DNA from: Bacteroidales bacterium UBA4417
Lineage (GTDB): Bacteria > Bacteroidota > Bacteroidia > Bacteroidales > UBA4417
Direction of reading: 5' to 3'
Length of the DNA stretch: 9,466 nt
NCBI GenBank assembly: GCA_002389705.1
Contig: DGQJ01000376.1
Span: forward strand, 1 to 9,466
Position numbers and translations under genes: made by a program. This document shows positions 1 to 6,661 of the stretch, one piece after another (the first letter of the stretch is position 1; every line of letters begins with the position of its first letter). Under the pieces are notes generated by a model, which had not been told where the DNA came from, made no database searches, and worked only from the letters and a program-made list of their open reading frames with translations.

Positions 1-353
1 AGGTCTCGCTTTTTCTGAGTTCCGTAGCCTACAACAACTACTTCTTCGAGTGAGGTGGCATCAGGCTCCAGAACAATACTGAATTCCTTGGTATTTCCAA
101 TCTCAAGCTCAATAGTTTTCATTCCTAAAAAGGAAATTCTCAGTTTGGTTGAGTTGGCCGGAGCTGTGAAGCTGAAAGCACCATTTAAATCGGTAATGGC
201 ACCGGCTGTGGTACCTACTGCAACCACTGAGGCACCGGGGATCCCGCTGCCATCTTCCTTACCGGTGACGGTACCCTTGATAATTTTTTGTGCAAGGACA
301 ACCTGCATTCCTCCCAAAAGGAGTAACACAAGCAGAATTATTAGTTTTCTCAT
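1..353 (-). CDS. SusC/RagA-family TonB-dependent outer-membrane receptor, N-terminal fragment
   Basis: The gene starts at 353 and runs off the left edge; 117 codons are visible. Residues 1-21 form a Sec signal peptide: MRK, a long Leu/Ile/Val core, and a cut after VLA. Residues about 25-100 read as the beta-sandwich CarboxypepD_reg-like domain that precedes the plug in SusC proteins (KGTVTGKEDGSGIPGASV, then TDLNGAFSF and a FLGMKT strand). Residues 103-116 carry the SusC hallmark EEVVVVGYGTQKKR, just before the plug. Full-length members have roughly 1000 residues and form the barrel under a SusD lipoprotein lid, importing glycans across the outer membrane with TonB energy. A susD partner would be expected just beyond the left edge. 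The gene lies 84 bases downstream of the GH36-like gene on the same strand, with no recognisable promoter between, so read-through from the catabolic operon is likely. Family assignment is firm; the substrate is inferred only from neighbours. Confidence 0.93.
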   Translation of the reverse strand, partial: MRKLIILLVLLLLGGMQVVLAQKIIKGTVTGKEDGSGIPGASVVAVGTTAGAITDLNGAFSFTAPANSTKLRISFLGMKTIELEIGNTKEFSIVLEPDATSLEEVVVVGYGTQKKRD

Positions 354-437
354 AGCAAGTGATTTTGGTTAGATGTGATTTCTATTGATTGATTTGTTGT
401 TGTTCAGCGTGTACTACAATTTGTGGATCCTGGAGTA
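354..437 (-). other. Short gap between the GH36-like gene and susC-like gene
   Basis: These 84 bases separate the GH36-like stop from the SusC-like start and form the leader of the porin gene. Read on the minus strand they are A-rich with CAA/AAT runs. I found no TAnnTTTG promoter element and no strong hairpin followed by a T-tract. The simplest reading is an intra-operon spacer with an unstructured leader. A processing site or a weak promoter cannot be excluded. Confidence 0.4.
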
Positions 438-2507
438 TTACTGAGCAGGAAATGCCATCAGCAAGAGGTAATTATCAAATTTTAAGCTGATTTCCGGTTT
501 TCCTTTTTTAATAATGCCTATTTCGCGGTTGTTCACGTAATCAACCACTTTATATGAATCTGAAGTCAATCCTCTGAGTTGTAGCTTACCATTATAGTTT
601 TTGGCATAAAATGCATAAAACAGGGTGTCTGCTTTTCGGATAAGATGTGTTTCGGGAACATCATAACCAATATCGTATATCCCGCCCAGGTATTCACCTT
701 TCGAAAGCATGTGTGCTTTGTAAATGTTGATCCATTTTTTCCAGACTTTTTCTTTTTCAGGGGTCAGAACAAAATGCCCTTCGGTAACAAAGGGATTATC
801 CTTTGGCCAGGTAAACTTGGTACCCGGAACGCCACCAATGCCGATTGTGCTGGCAAAATCATTCTGGTTGTCGCTCAGTTCAACATGATCGCCAAAGTAA
901 GCCGTATTGGGAGCCAGCGCTTTATATGTTTTCCCTTTCGATCGTACTTGTGTGCTGCCTACCGGATCGGATGCCACAAACTGGTTAGTGTAAGGCATGT
1001 TGTAAAATGACATGGCATCGCCACACGGACAAAGTTGAACGATGGCGGCAGGCTTTATCTGGCGCGCTGTTTCATAAATCAGTTTAAAAATGGCAGGCAT
1101 GTTTTCGGGTGCATCCTCCGGATTTGCGAGCTTGTGTTCGGGATTGTAATCAGGCGGGCATGCATTCAGGTGCTGGCCGTCCAATTTCAAACCGTCGAAT
1201 CCCCATTCCTTTATAAAGAGGTTAACCATCGCCTGAGTATGATCAAGTACCGGCTGATAAACCGGCGACATATAATAGCTGTCCCACCAGCTGATTTTCT
1301 GTGGGCTGCCATCCGCATTTTTCAGAATGATATCAGGGTGTTCGGTTAACAGTTTCGAGCCCGGATCAACAGCCAGGGGAGCCCACCATAATTGAGCTTT
1401 AAAGCCGTACGAATGAATGAGTTCAACCAGCTTTATCATGTCGGCATCGCCATTCGGAAACCGATCCTTATTGGTATGCCAGTCGCCTTCGGCCTGCTGA
1501 TATCCATCGTCGAGTGTAACCCAGGTAAATCCCAGTTCCTTCACTTTCGGCAGCGTTCCGGTGATTTCGGCAAGTGTAAATTTGCGCATATATCCCCAGG
1601 CACACCACATGGGCTCGAATGCAAGAGGTTCGGATGCCGGCATTACGATTCCCTTTTTCTGCATGTATGCCGCATACTGCTGAAGCGTTTTAAAATTGTC
1701 GCCGGTGTGAACAGTAATAAATGTTCCGAGTGTATTTAAGGTATCGCCGGGGTGCAGTGTATCAGCTACAAGGTATTTGTATTCAACAGCAATTTCAGCT
1801 CGTGTTGTGTCGGTTTTCATGTTTACCGGCAACGAAACCAGTTTGGGTTTCAGTTCGGTGTGGCCGATTGCAATTCCCGCATCCTTTCGCCATACATCCA
1901 ACACAGGGATTCCGCCTCCATAGTCGGGATCGTTCATTCCCAGGAAGTTCTGCTGTGCAAATCCGGGTTTCACAGGCAAAATCCAGCTTTTCCTCGCCCC
2001 GGTTGAACTTGCCATAAACGACCAGAAATCAGGTGTATCGTTATTGCTGTTTACTTTATAGGAATGATTTACCCACTTTTGAACTACCACATCCTTTGTT
2101 CCCGAATTTACATATTGAACCTTGTAAAACGCCCATCCTGTGAAGTTCTCGTAAACCGAAACCTGCAATATTTTCGTCAAGGGAATGTTTTTGCTTTCAG
2201 CTTTTCCTGTGTATGAAAAAGATTTTCCTGAACCAGCGAAATCTTCAATCTTTTCTGCCGACGACGATTCCAGTTTGAAGTTGCTGACTGTATCTCCATC
2301 CGCAATGATATATTCTGACGGCTGAAAGTCCTTCATCAGTGGTTTAGCCGATGAATCGGAACTTATAAGTGTCAGCATCTGATCATTCACTTCGATTTTC
2401 AGATTACCGGAGTGAATGGTCATTTCATTTTTTGCACACGAAGCCACCAACAGCGCACTGGTGGCAGCAAGTGTAAGCACAATGCCTGATCTACTTTTTA
2501 TTTTCAT
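438..2507 (-). CDS. GH36-like (clan GH-D) alpha-galactosidase or alpha-N-acetylgalactosaminidase, lipoprotein
   Basis: Predicted retaining exo-alpha-glycosidase removing terminal alpha-galactosyl or alpha-GalNAc residues. The frame is open from an ATG at 2528 (696 residues); I prefer the ATG at 2507 (689 residues), which gives a clean signal MKIKSRSG plus a hydrophobic core. Numbered from 2528, a lipobox LVAS-C places the lipidated Cys at 31. Residues about 35-290 form an N-terminal beta-sandwich-like region. The (beta/alpha)8 barrel follows, with PMWCAWGY (307-313), TWVTLDDGYQ (335-344), WGFDGLKLDGQ (442-451; D450 predicted nucleophile) and VASDPVGSTQVR (518-529; D521 predicted acid/base). 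A short beta domain ends the chain. Where classical GH36 enzymes have a Cys followed by a Gly-rich GGGR-type loop, this one reads QLCPCGDAMSFYN (498-510), which suggests a different subgroup or specificity. It overlaps the upstream amidohydrolase gene by 17 bases. The family fold is secure; GalNAc rather than galactose specificity is inference from the AgaS/KbaY neighbours. Confidence 0.85.
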   Translation of the reverse strand: MKIKSRSGIVLTLAATSALLVASCAKNEMTIHSGNLKIEVNDQMLTLISSDSSAKPLMKDFQPSEYIIADGDTVSNFKLESSSAEKIEDFAGSGKSFSYTGKAESKNIPLTKILQVSVYENFTGWAFYKVQYVNSGTKDVVVQKWVNHSYKVNSNNDTPDFWSFMASSTGARKSWILPVKPGFAQQNFLGMNDPDYGGGIPVLDVWRKDAGIAIGHTELKPKLVSLPVNMKTDTTRAEIAVEYKYLVADTLHPGDTLNTLGTFITVHTGDNFKTLQQYAAYMQKKGIVMPASEPLAFEPMWCAWGYMRKFTLAEITGTLPKVKELGFTWVTLDDGYQQAEGDWHTNKDRFPNGDADMIKLVELIHSYGFKAQLWWAPLAVDPGSKLLTEHPDIILKNADGSPQKISWWDSYYMSPVYQPVLDHTQAMVNLFIKEWGFDGLKLDGQHLNACPPDYNPEHKLANPEDAPENMPAIFKLIYETARQIKPAAIVQLCPCGDAMSFYNMPYTNQFVASDPVGSTQVRSKGKTYKALAPNTAYFGDHVELSDNQNDFASTIGIGGVPGTKFTWPKDNPFVTEGHFVLTPEKEKVWKKWINIYKAHMLSKGEYLGGIYDIGYDVPETHLIRKADTLFYAFYAKNYNGKLQLRGLTSDSYKVVDYVNNREIGIIKKGKPEISLKFDNYLLLMAFPAQ

Positions 2508-3582
2508 AATCAGTGATTTTTTGCGCATTGGTAAAATAAAGTTTCTTCAAAATTTTATCACTTAGTCCAAAGCCACTCAATGACCAATGGTAGCAAAACA
2601 GTTGCGTTTCGTAAAAATGCTCATCCAGGGTTTCGAGTATCCTGAAGGTTACCTGGTACATGCGTTTGTTCATACCCATGTCTGTTCCATAAAGCAGCCG
2701 GTCCTGGTATTTGTCGTAAAACTGCTGCATATATCTCGGTATGGTGCCGGTTTCGGCGTACCTGGCAGAAATATCAAGGATTAGGTTGGGGTATTTTTCA
2801 AGAAGATTTCCGGCTTTTGAGAGATCGTAATCGCAATTTGCGAAGTGGCAGGCAATGAACATGGTTTTGGGATTATCGCGCACTGCATTTTCGAGCGATT
2901 GTACCAGTTGATTATGATCGAGCATACCGGGTTTCAGATTCACGTGCCATGTAGCTGCATTCATCAAACCATCATTGGTGCTGTCCGATGGCAGGTACAT
3001 CCATATAGATTCAGCTACGTGAATATTTACAGGCATGTGAAGTTCAGCACATTTCTGAAGTAATGGTTTCATCCGCGGATCATCCAGATGCATCCCAAGT
3101 CCCGGAACAGGTTTTGAATATATTTCACCTTCTCCCTTGTCGCCAAGTTCGCCAACGCCTTTGGCCCCTTTTTTATAACAACGCTCAAGTTCTTTAACAG
3201 CTGCCGGTCCGAAACCAGGTTTGTCATAACCGGTATAATCGAAACCACACCAGAGTTCGAACCTGCCCGGGAATTTGCCATACACTTCAACCAGTGAGTC
3301 AAATTGTTGGCCGGTAGCCATGGTCAGTATAATTGTTCGGGTAATACCCAACTGATCCATGGTTTTCACCCATTCGCCCAGTTGCTGCTCATTCGTTGCA
3401 TAAGGATGCGAATGCATATCAATGAGTGGAAATTTTGCCTTTTCAGGAATAGTGACCGGTATTTTATACACCGAAACCGGGCTGTAGTTTTTAAGCAGCA
3501 AATGATCGACTTTTTCTTTCTGCGAAAATGCCGAAATGGCTGTACATAGAATGGGTATAAAAAGGAGCAGGTATTTTTTCAT
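2491..3582 (-). CDS. Exported Amidohydro_2-type metal-dependent hydrolase, function unknown
   Basis: A 363-residue TIM-barrel protein of the amidohydrolase superfamily, resembling the Amidohydro_2 group that includes sugar lactonases, ACMSD-like decarboxylases and assorted hydrolases. Residues 1-20 are a Sec signal peptide (MKKYLLLF core, likely cut AFS-Q), with no lipobox, so the enzyme should be periplasmic. Expected metal and catalytic residues are all visible: DMHSH (H57, H59), NIHVAE (H188), ACHFAN (H246) and LLYGTD (D301). Length is normal for the group and nothing looks broken. The gene starts 13 bases after the aldolase stop and overlaps the next gene, so it is co-translated with the sugar genes. 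It is not a NagA/AgaA-type deacetylase by visible motifs, and a periplasmic enzyme cannot reach cytosolic GalNAc-6-P. Candidate roles are hydrolysis of an acyl or amide group on the glycan, or of a sugar lactone. The substrate is unknown. Confidence 0.85.
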   Translation of the reverse strand: MKKYLLLFIPILCTAISAFSQKEKVDHLLLKNYSPVSVYKIPVTIPEKAKFPLIDMHSHPYATNEQQLGEWVKTMDQLGITRTIILTMATGQQFDSLVEVYGKFPGRFELWCGFDYTGYDKPGFGPAAVKELERCYKKGAKGVGELGDKGEGEIYSKPVPGLGMHLDDPRMKPLLQKCAELHMPVNIHVAESIWMYLPSDSTNDGLMNAATWHVNLKPGMLDHNQLVQSLENAVRDNPKTMFIACHFANCDYDLSKAGNLLEKYPNLILDISARYAETGTIPRYMQQFYDKYQDRLLYGTDMGMNKRMYQVTFRILETLDEHFYETQLFCYHWSLSGFGLSDKILKKLYFTNAQKITDYENKK

Positions 3583-3595
3583 TTTATTATGGAAG

Positions 3596-4417
3596 TTATT
3601 TCATGCTTACAAGCCTGATTTTTCGGGTAATAAGTTCTTTCACCGCTTCAATGGCAGGAGGAAAGGTCTTTCGCAGATCAATTTCATCGGTGGTGAAGAG
3701 AACTTTTTTCAATTCTCTCATAAAGGTATTTTTTGAGTCGGTAGCCAGGTTTACTTTCACAATTCCGCGGCTAATGGCATTTCTCAACATTTCATCCGGT
3801 ATACCCGATCCGCCGTGTAAAACAAGAGGTTGGGGTGTAATTGCCCTTATCTCGCTGAGCCTTTCGAGATCAAGTTTGGGTTCCTGTTTGTAAAACCCAT
3901 GCGCGGTTCCAATGGCTACAGCAAGCGCATCCACACCGGTTTGAGCCACAAAGCTGCGGGCTTGTTCAGGTTGTGTAAATCCATCAGTGTCTTCTTCCTG
4001 GCCAAGCTTGGCTATAAATCCAAGTTCAGCTTCCACATGGGCCCCGTATGATTTTGCCATTTCAACTACCTGTCGGGTAATACGCACGTTTTCTTCAAAT
4101 GGTTTTTCACTGCCATCAATCATCACGCTGTCGAAACCGGCATCGAGGCAACGTTTTGCTAATTCAGGACTGGCCCCATGATCCAGGTGAAGCCAGCTTT
4201 CGACTCCAAATTGCAATATTCCTGCACGGGCCATTTGTGCAGCCATCGGTAGCCCGAGGTAATTGATGGAACTCTCGGAAAGCTGCAGAATAACCGGTTC
4301 GTTCAAATCCCTGGCTGCGCTCAGAATCCCGGCCAGCGTCTCGAAATTGTAAAAATTGGCGGCCAGCAATGCACGGCCTTCCGATTGATATTGTTTTAAT
4401 TTTTCCTGTAATTTCAT
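3596..4417 (-). CDS. kbaY: Class II ketose-bisphosphate aldolase, probable tagatose-1,6-bisphosphate aldolase (KbaY/GatY type)
   Basis: Predicted zinc-dependent cytosolic aldolase that cleaves tagatose-1,6-bisphosphate to DHAP and glyceraldehyde-3-phosphate. I chose the ATG at 4417 (273 residues) because it lies 7 bases after the kinase stop and begins MKLQEKLKQY. An upstream ATG at 4453 would add 12 residues overlapping the kinase gene. With that start, LHLDHG holds the catalytic Asp79 and zinc ligand His80. Further ligands are His173 (GTAHGF) and His201 (LHGGSG), equivalent to D82, H83, H180 and H208 of E. coli KbaY/GatY. MIDGSEKPFEENV (99-111), VEAELG (128-133) and KVNLATD (221-227) complete the phosphate- and metal-binding signature. 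Length is slightly under the 284-286 residues of the E. coli enzymes. Sequence alone does not exclude fructose-1,6-bisphosphate as substrate; the KbaZ-like and AgaS neighbours favour tagatose-bisphosphate. Confidence 0.88.
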   Translation of the reverse strand: MKLQEKLKQYQSEGRALLAANFYNFETLAGILSAARDLNEPVILQLSESSINYLGLPMAAQMARAGILQFGVESWLHLDHGASPELAKRCLDAGFDSVMIDGSEKPFEENVRITRQVVEMAKSYGAHVEAELGFIAKLGQEEDTDGFTQPEQARSFVAQTGVDALAVAIGTAHGFYKQEPKLDLERLSEIRAITPQPLVLHGGSGIPDEMLRNAISRGIVKVNLATDSKNTFMRELKKVLFTTDEIDLRKTFPPAIEAVKELITRKIRLVSMK

Positions 4418-4424
4418 GGATGTG

Positions 4425-5381
4425 TTAATTGCCGGTTTTTGCGAGTGAAACACGAAGAACCAATTCGTTAACCAATTTCATATTCACGAAAGCGCCAGTG
4501 CCTCCGGCCCTTGTGGTGGAAACAGCTCCTGTTATGGTGCCATATTCGAGGCATTCTTTCAGCGATGCTCCCTGGGTAAACTTGTGTATGAAGCCTGCAT
4601 TAAAACTATCGCCGGCACCAATGCAATCCACCACTTCGTCATTCAGCAATGCTGGTTGGTGAATAAGGTCCGTTCCGTTCCAACCATAGGCACCGTTAGC
4701 GCCATCTTTTACCACCACAGTCAGTTTGGGAGCAAACTGCATAATTTCTGATATCCCCGCTTCAATTGTTTTTGATGAAGTAAGCGCCAGAAATTCGGAC
4801 ATATTGGGTAAAAATACATCTACATAAGGCAGTAGCTCCTGTAAATCCACTTCCCATTTTTCGACGGGATCCCATTGCGGGTCAATGGATGTGGTTAACC
4901 CGAATGACTTTGCCTTTTTAAAAAGAGCCGGAACATCGCTGCGTATGCCTGGCTGCAGAAAAATTGAGGAGAAGTGAAGATGGTGGGCGGTTGCAATGTT
5001 TTCGAAACTGATGTCCTTCAGCCGCAGATCCTCCATAGCGCCCGGGTAAGTAACCATGGCGCGATCCTGGTCGAAGTTCAAAACTAAAGTGGCACCGGTT
5101 TTTAAGGTATCCGACTGTATGATATTTGATGTATCAACACCTTTCGACTGGAGGCTGTTTAACACTGTTAAAGCAAATTCATCCTTGCCTATCTTGCCCA
5201 GGAACGATACCCTCGACCCCAGTGAGCTAAGGTTACTGGCAAAAATAGCGGAGGAACTTCCCAGGGTTACATCCAGGCTTTCTGCAAGAATTTCTTTGCC
5301 TATTTCCGGAAACCGGTTGATACCATTCATGATGATATCAATATTAAGTTCACCGACAACTATTACATCAAATACTTTCAT
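4425..5381 (-). CDS. PfkB/ribokinase-family sugar kinase, candidate tagatose-6-phosphate or amino-sugar kinase
   Basis: A 318-residue cytosolic ATP-dependent sugar kinase. The N-terminus (FDVIVVGELNIDII) is of the ribokinase-like type, not the NPAID type of LacC/FruK phosphofructokinases. Visible motifs are LGSSSAIFASNLSSLG (40-55, sugar-site helix, with GS in place of the common GG), FLGKIGKDEFA (60-70), PNMSEF (192-197), VVKDGANG (223-230) and the PfkB signature DCIGAGDSFNAGF (252-264), in which GAGD 255-258 forms the anion hole and D258 is the catalytic base. The gene begins 14 bases after the KbaZ-like stop and ends 7 bases before the aldolase, so the product probably feeds the aldolase: tagatose-6-phosphate to tagatose-1,6-bisphosphate. 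Because no PTS is in view, phosphorylation of incoming GalNAc or galactosamine is a rival role. Kinase activity is well supported; substrate choice is not. Confidence 0.87.
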   Translation of the reverse strand: MKVFDVIVVGELNIDIIMNGINRFPEIGKEILAESLDVTLGSSSAIFASNLSSLGSRVSFLGKIGKDEFALTVLNSLQSKGVDTSNIIQSDTLKTGATLVLNFDQDRAMVTYPGAMEDLRLKDISFENIATAHHLHFSSIFLQPGIRSDVPALFKKAKSFGLTTSIDPQWDPVEKWEVDLQELLPYVDVFLPNMSEFLALTSSKTIEAGISEIMQFAPKLTVVVKDGANGAYGWNGTDLIHQPALLNDEVVDCIGAGDSFNAGFIHKFTQGASLKECLEYGTITGAVSTTRAGGTGAFVNMKLVNELVLRVSLAKTGN

Positions 5382-5395
5382 TCTTACTTTTAGGT

Positions 5396-6661
5396 TTACA
5401 ATAAATCATTCAAATTGCGGAGGTTAAAAGCCACAAAGTATTTATCCATGGCTCTTTCAATATGTGAGAGTATGATTTCTTCGGCCAGTATTCCCTGGCA
5501 TTGCAGGTTGTAATACAGATGTGCTCTTGATGCAAGTACTTCGGAATTTTGCCAGATATATCTGCAGCCTGTGCTTATCAGCCATGTTTGCCTTTCGGCT
5601 GGAATACTTCCGAAATCGTCAGCATTTTCGCTGGCAAAGACCCACTTTTTCCATCGGCCCGATTCAATTACTGACCTCTGTAAAATTAAGCCAATATCCG
5701 AGCAGCGGGCTATTTTACCTTGCGCGTAAAAATATTTTTCCTGTTTTTCGAGTTCAATCAGTCCCTCGTATTCTGATATGGTGAATTCGGGACCCACGTT
5801 TGCTGCGCCCATGCCTGTTGCCGGATATGCTTCAGGATTAATCACGCCATCGGTGTAATGACCTTTAATAAAGGAACCATACCCTGCGGCTGTGCTGGTT
5901 AGTTGTTTTGCAGTTTCCGGATCGAAAGTTGTTGTGTGAAGATCGGTGCCTACTTTGCCTACAACCAAGCAAGGCCAGGCATGTGATAATCCATGCCCGG
6001 CCAAACTTACACCAATCAACCTCAGAAACTTCCGGAAGGTTTCCATGTCGGCCAGGCCGCCATGAACTTCTTCTGTGCCTACCTCATAAGCCATCAGGGG
6101 ATAATTTCCTGATGTACGGAAGTGTTCAGTAAATGCAATTAACTCAATTGTGCGTGCAGCTACAGTTTCAATGTTTATTTGTTGCCCTGCTGCAAGGGTA
6201 ATATCTATGGTCGGGTCCACGTGTATCAGATCAAAACCAGCTTCTACCGAAGCAGCGAATGACTTTTTTACAGCCTCAAAAGAGTCATTGAAACTCCATT
6301 TTTCGCGGGCATGCAAGTCTTTAAGCCAGGGCCCTCCATGATCAACGGCTATAATTACCGGAACAGCCAGGTTAATATGTTCGGCTTCCAGTTTTATGGT
6401 ATTTACGAATTCTTTCTGATTCAGGTTTGTATAGCCCCTGTCGGTATCAACCTGGTTTAAGGTTGCTGCAAATTTTATAGGGCTGTTCCATCGTTTAGCC
6501 GACCGTAAAGCTGCTTTAATCACTGAAACAGAGTTGGGGCACACAGCAAGAATGGTTCTGTTTTGCCCATCCATCCTGGCTAATTCAACATTCCTCTTCA
6601 GGATATAATCCATCAGCGGAATGTTCAGCTTTGCTGCCTTGTCTCTTATTTCTCTGTTCAT
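5396..6661 (-). CDS. kbaZ: GatZ/KbaZ-family protein: tagatose-bisphosphate aldolase partner or hexulose-6-phosphate 4-epimerase
   Basis: A 421-residue protein colinear with E. coli KbaZ/GatZ (about 420-426 residues). Aligned landmarks are AATLNQVDTDRGYTNL (65-80; E. coli has EATSNQVDQFGGYTGM), IIAVDHGGPW (103-112; ILGGDHLGPN), LIHVDP (145-150), YEVGTEEVHGG (192-202), a GKVGTDLHT segment (235-243), FIKGHYTD (264-271), NVGPEFT (288-294) and a C-terminal helix IILSHIERAMDKYF. In E. coli the protein stabilises and activates the KbaY/GatY aldolase and has no known catalysis of its own. Some homologues annotated this way act as fructose-6-phosphate/tagatose-6-phosphate 4-epimerases. The possible metal ligands D107/H108 and H268 are retained, so an enzymatic role is credible. 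The start codon shares an ATGA overlap with the agaS stop, implying translational coupling and matched production. Family is firm; the choice between partner and epimerase is open. Confidence 0.87.
   Translation of the reverse strand: MNREIRDKAAKLNIPLMDYILKRNVELARMDGQNRTILAVCPNSVSVIKAALRSAKRWNSPIKFAATLNQVDTDRGYTNLNQKEFVNTIKLEAEHINLAVPVIIAVDHGGPWLKDLHAREKWSFNDSFEAVKKSFAASVEAGFDLIHVDPTIDITLAAGQQINIETVAARTIELIAFTEHFRTSGNYPLMAYEVGTEEVHGGLADMETFRKFLRLIGVSLAGHGLSHAWPCLVVGKVGTDLHTTTFDPETAKQLTSTAAGYGSFIKGHYTDGVINPEAYPATGMGAANVGPEFTISEYEGLIELEKQEKYFYAQGKIARCSDIGLILQRSVIESGRWKKWVFASENADDFGSIPAERQTWLISTGCRYIWQNSEVLASRAHLYYNLQCQGILAEEIILSHIERAMDKYFVAFNLRNLNDLL

Noticed and set aside
55..372. Plus-strand reading frame opposite the left-edge gene
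   Set aside because: It is antisense to the clear SusC N-terminus with signal peptide and VVVGYGTQKK motif, and its translation shows no recognisable domain.
645..2017. Several plus-strand open frames inside the GH36-like gene
   Set aside because: All are antisense shadows; the translations are Cys/Arg/Phe-rich and domain-free, while the minus strand carries a continuous glycosidase.
3418..3585. Possible lipobox in the amidohydrolase signal peptide (Cys13)
   Set aside because: The residues before the Cys (PIL) do not fit a lipobox, and a normal signal-peptidase I site follows at AFS-Q.
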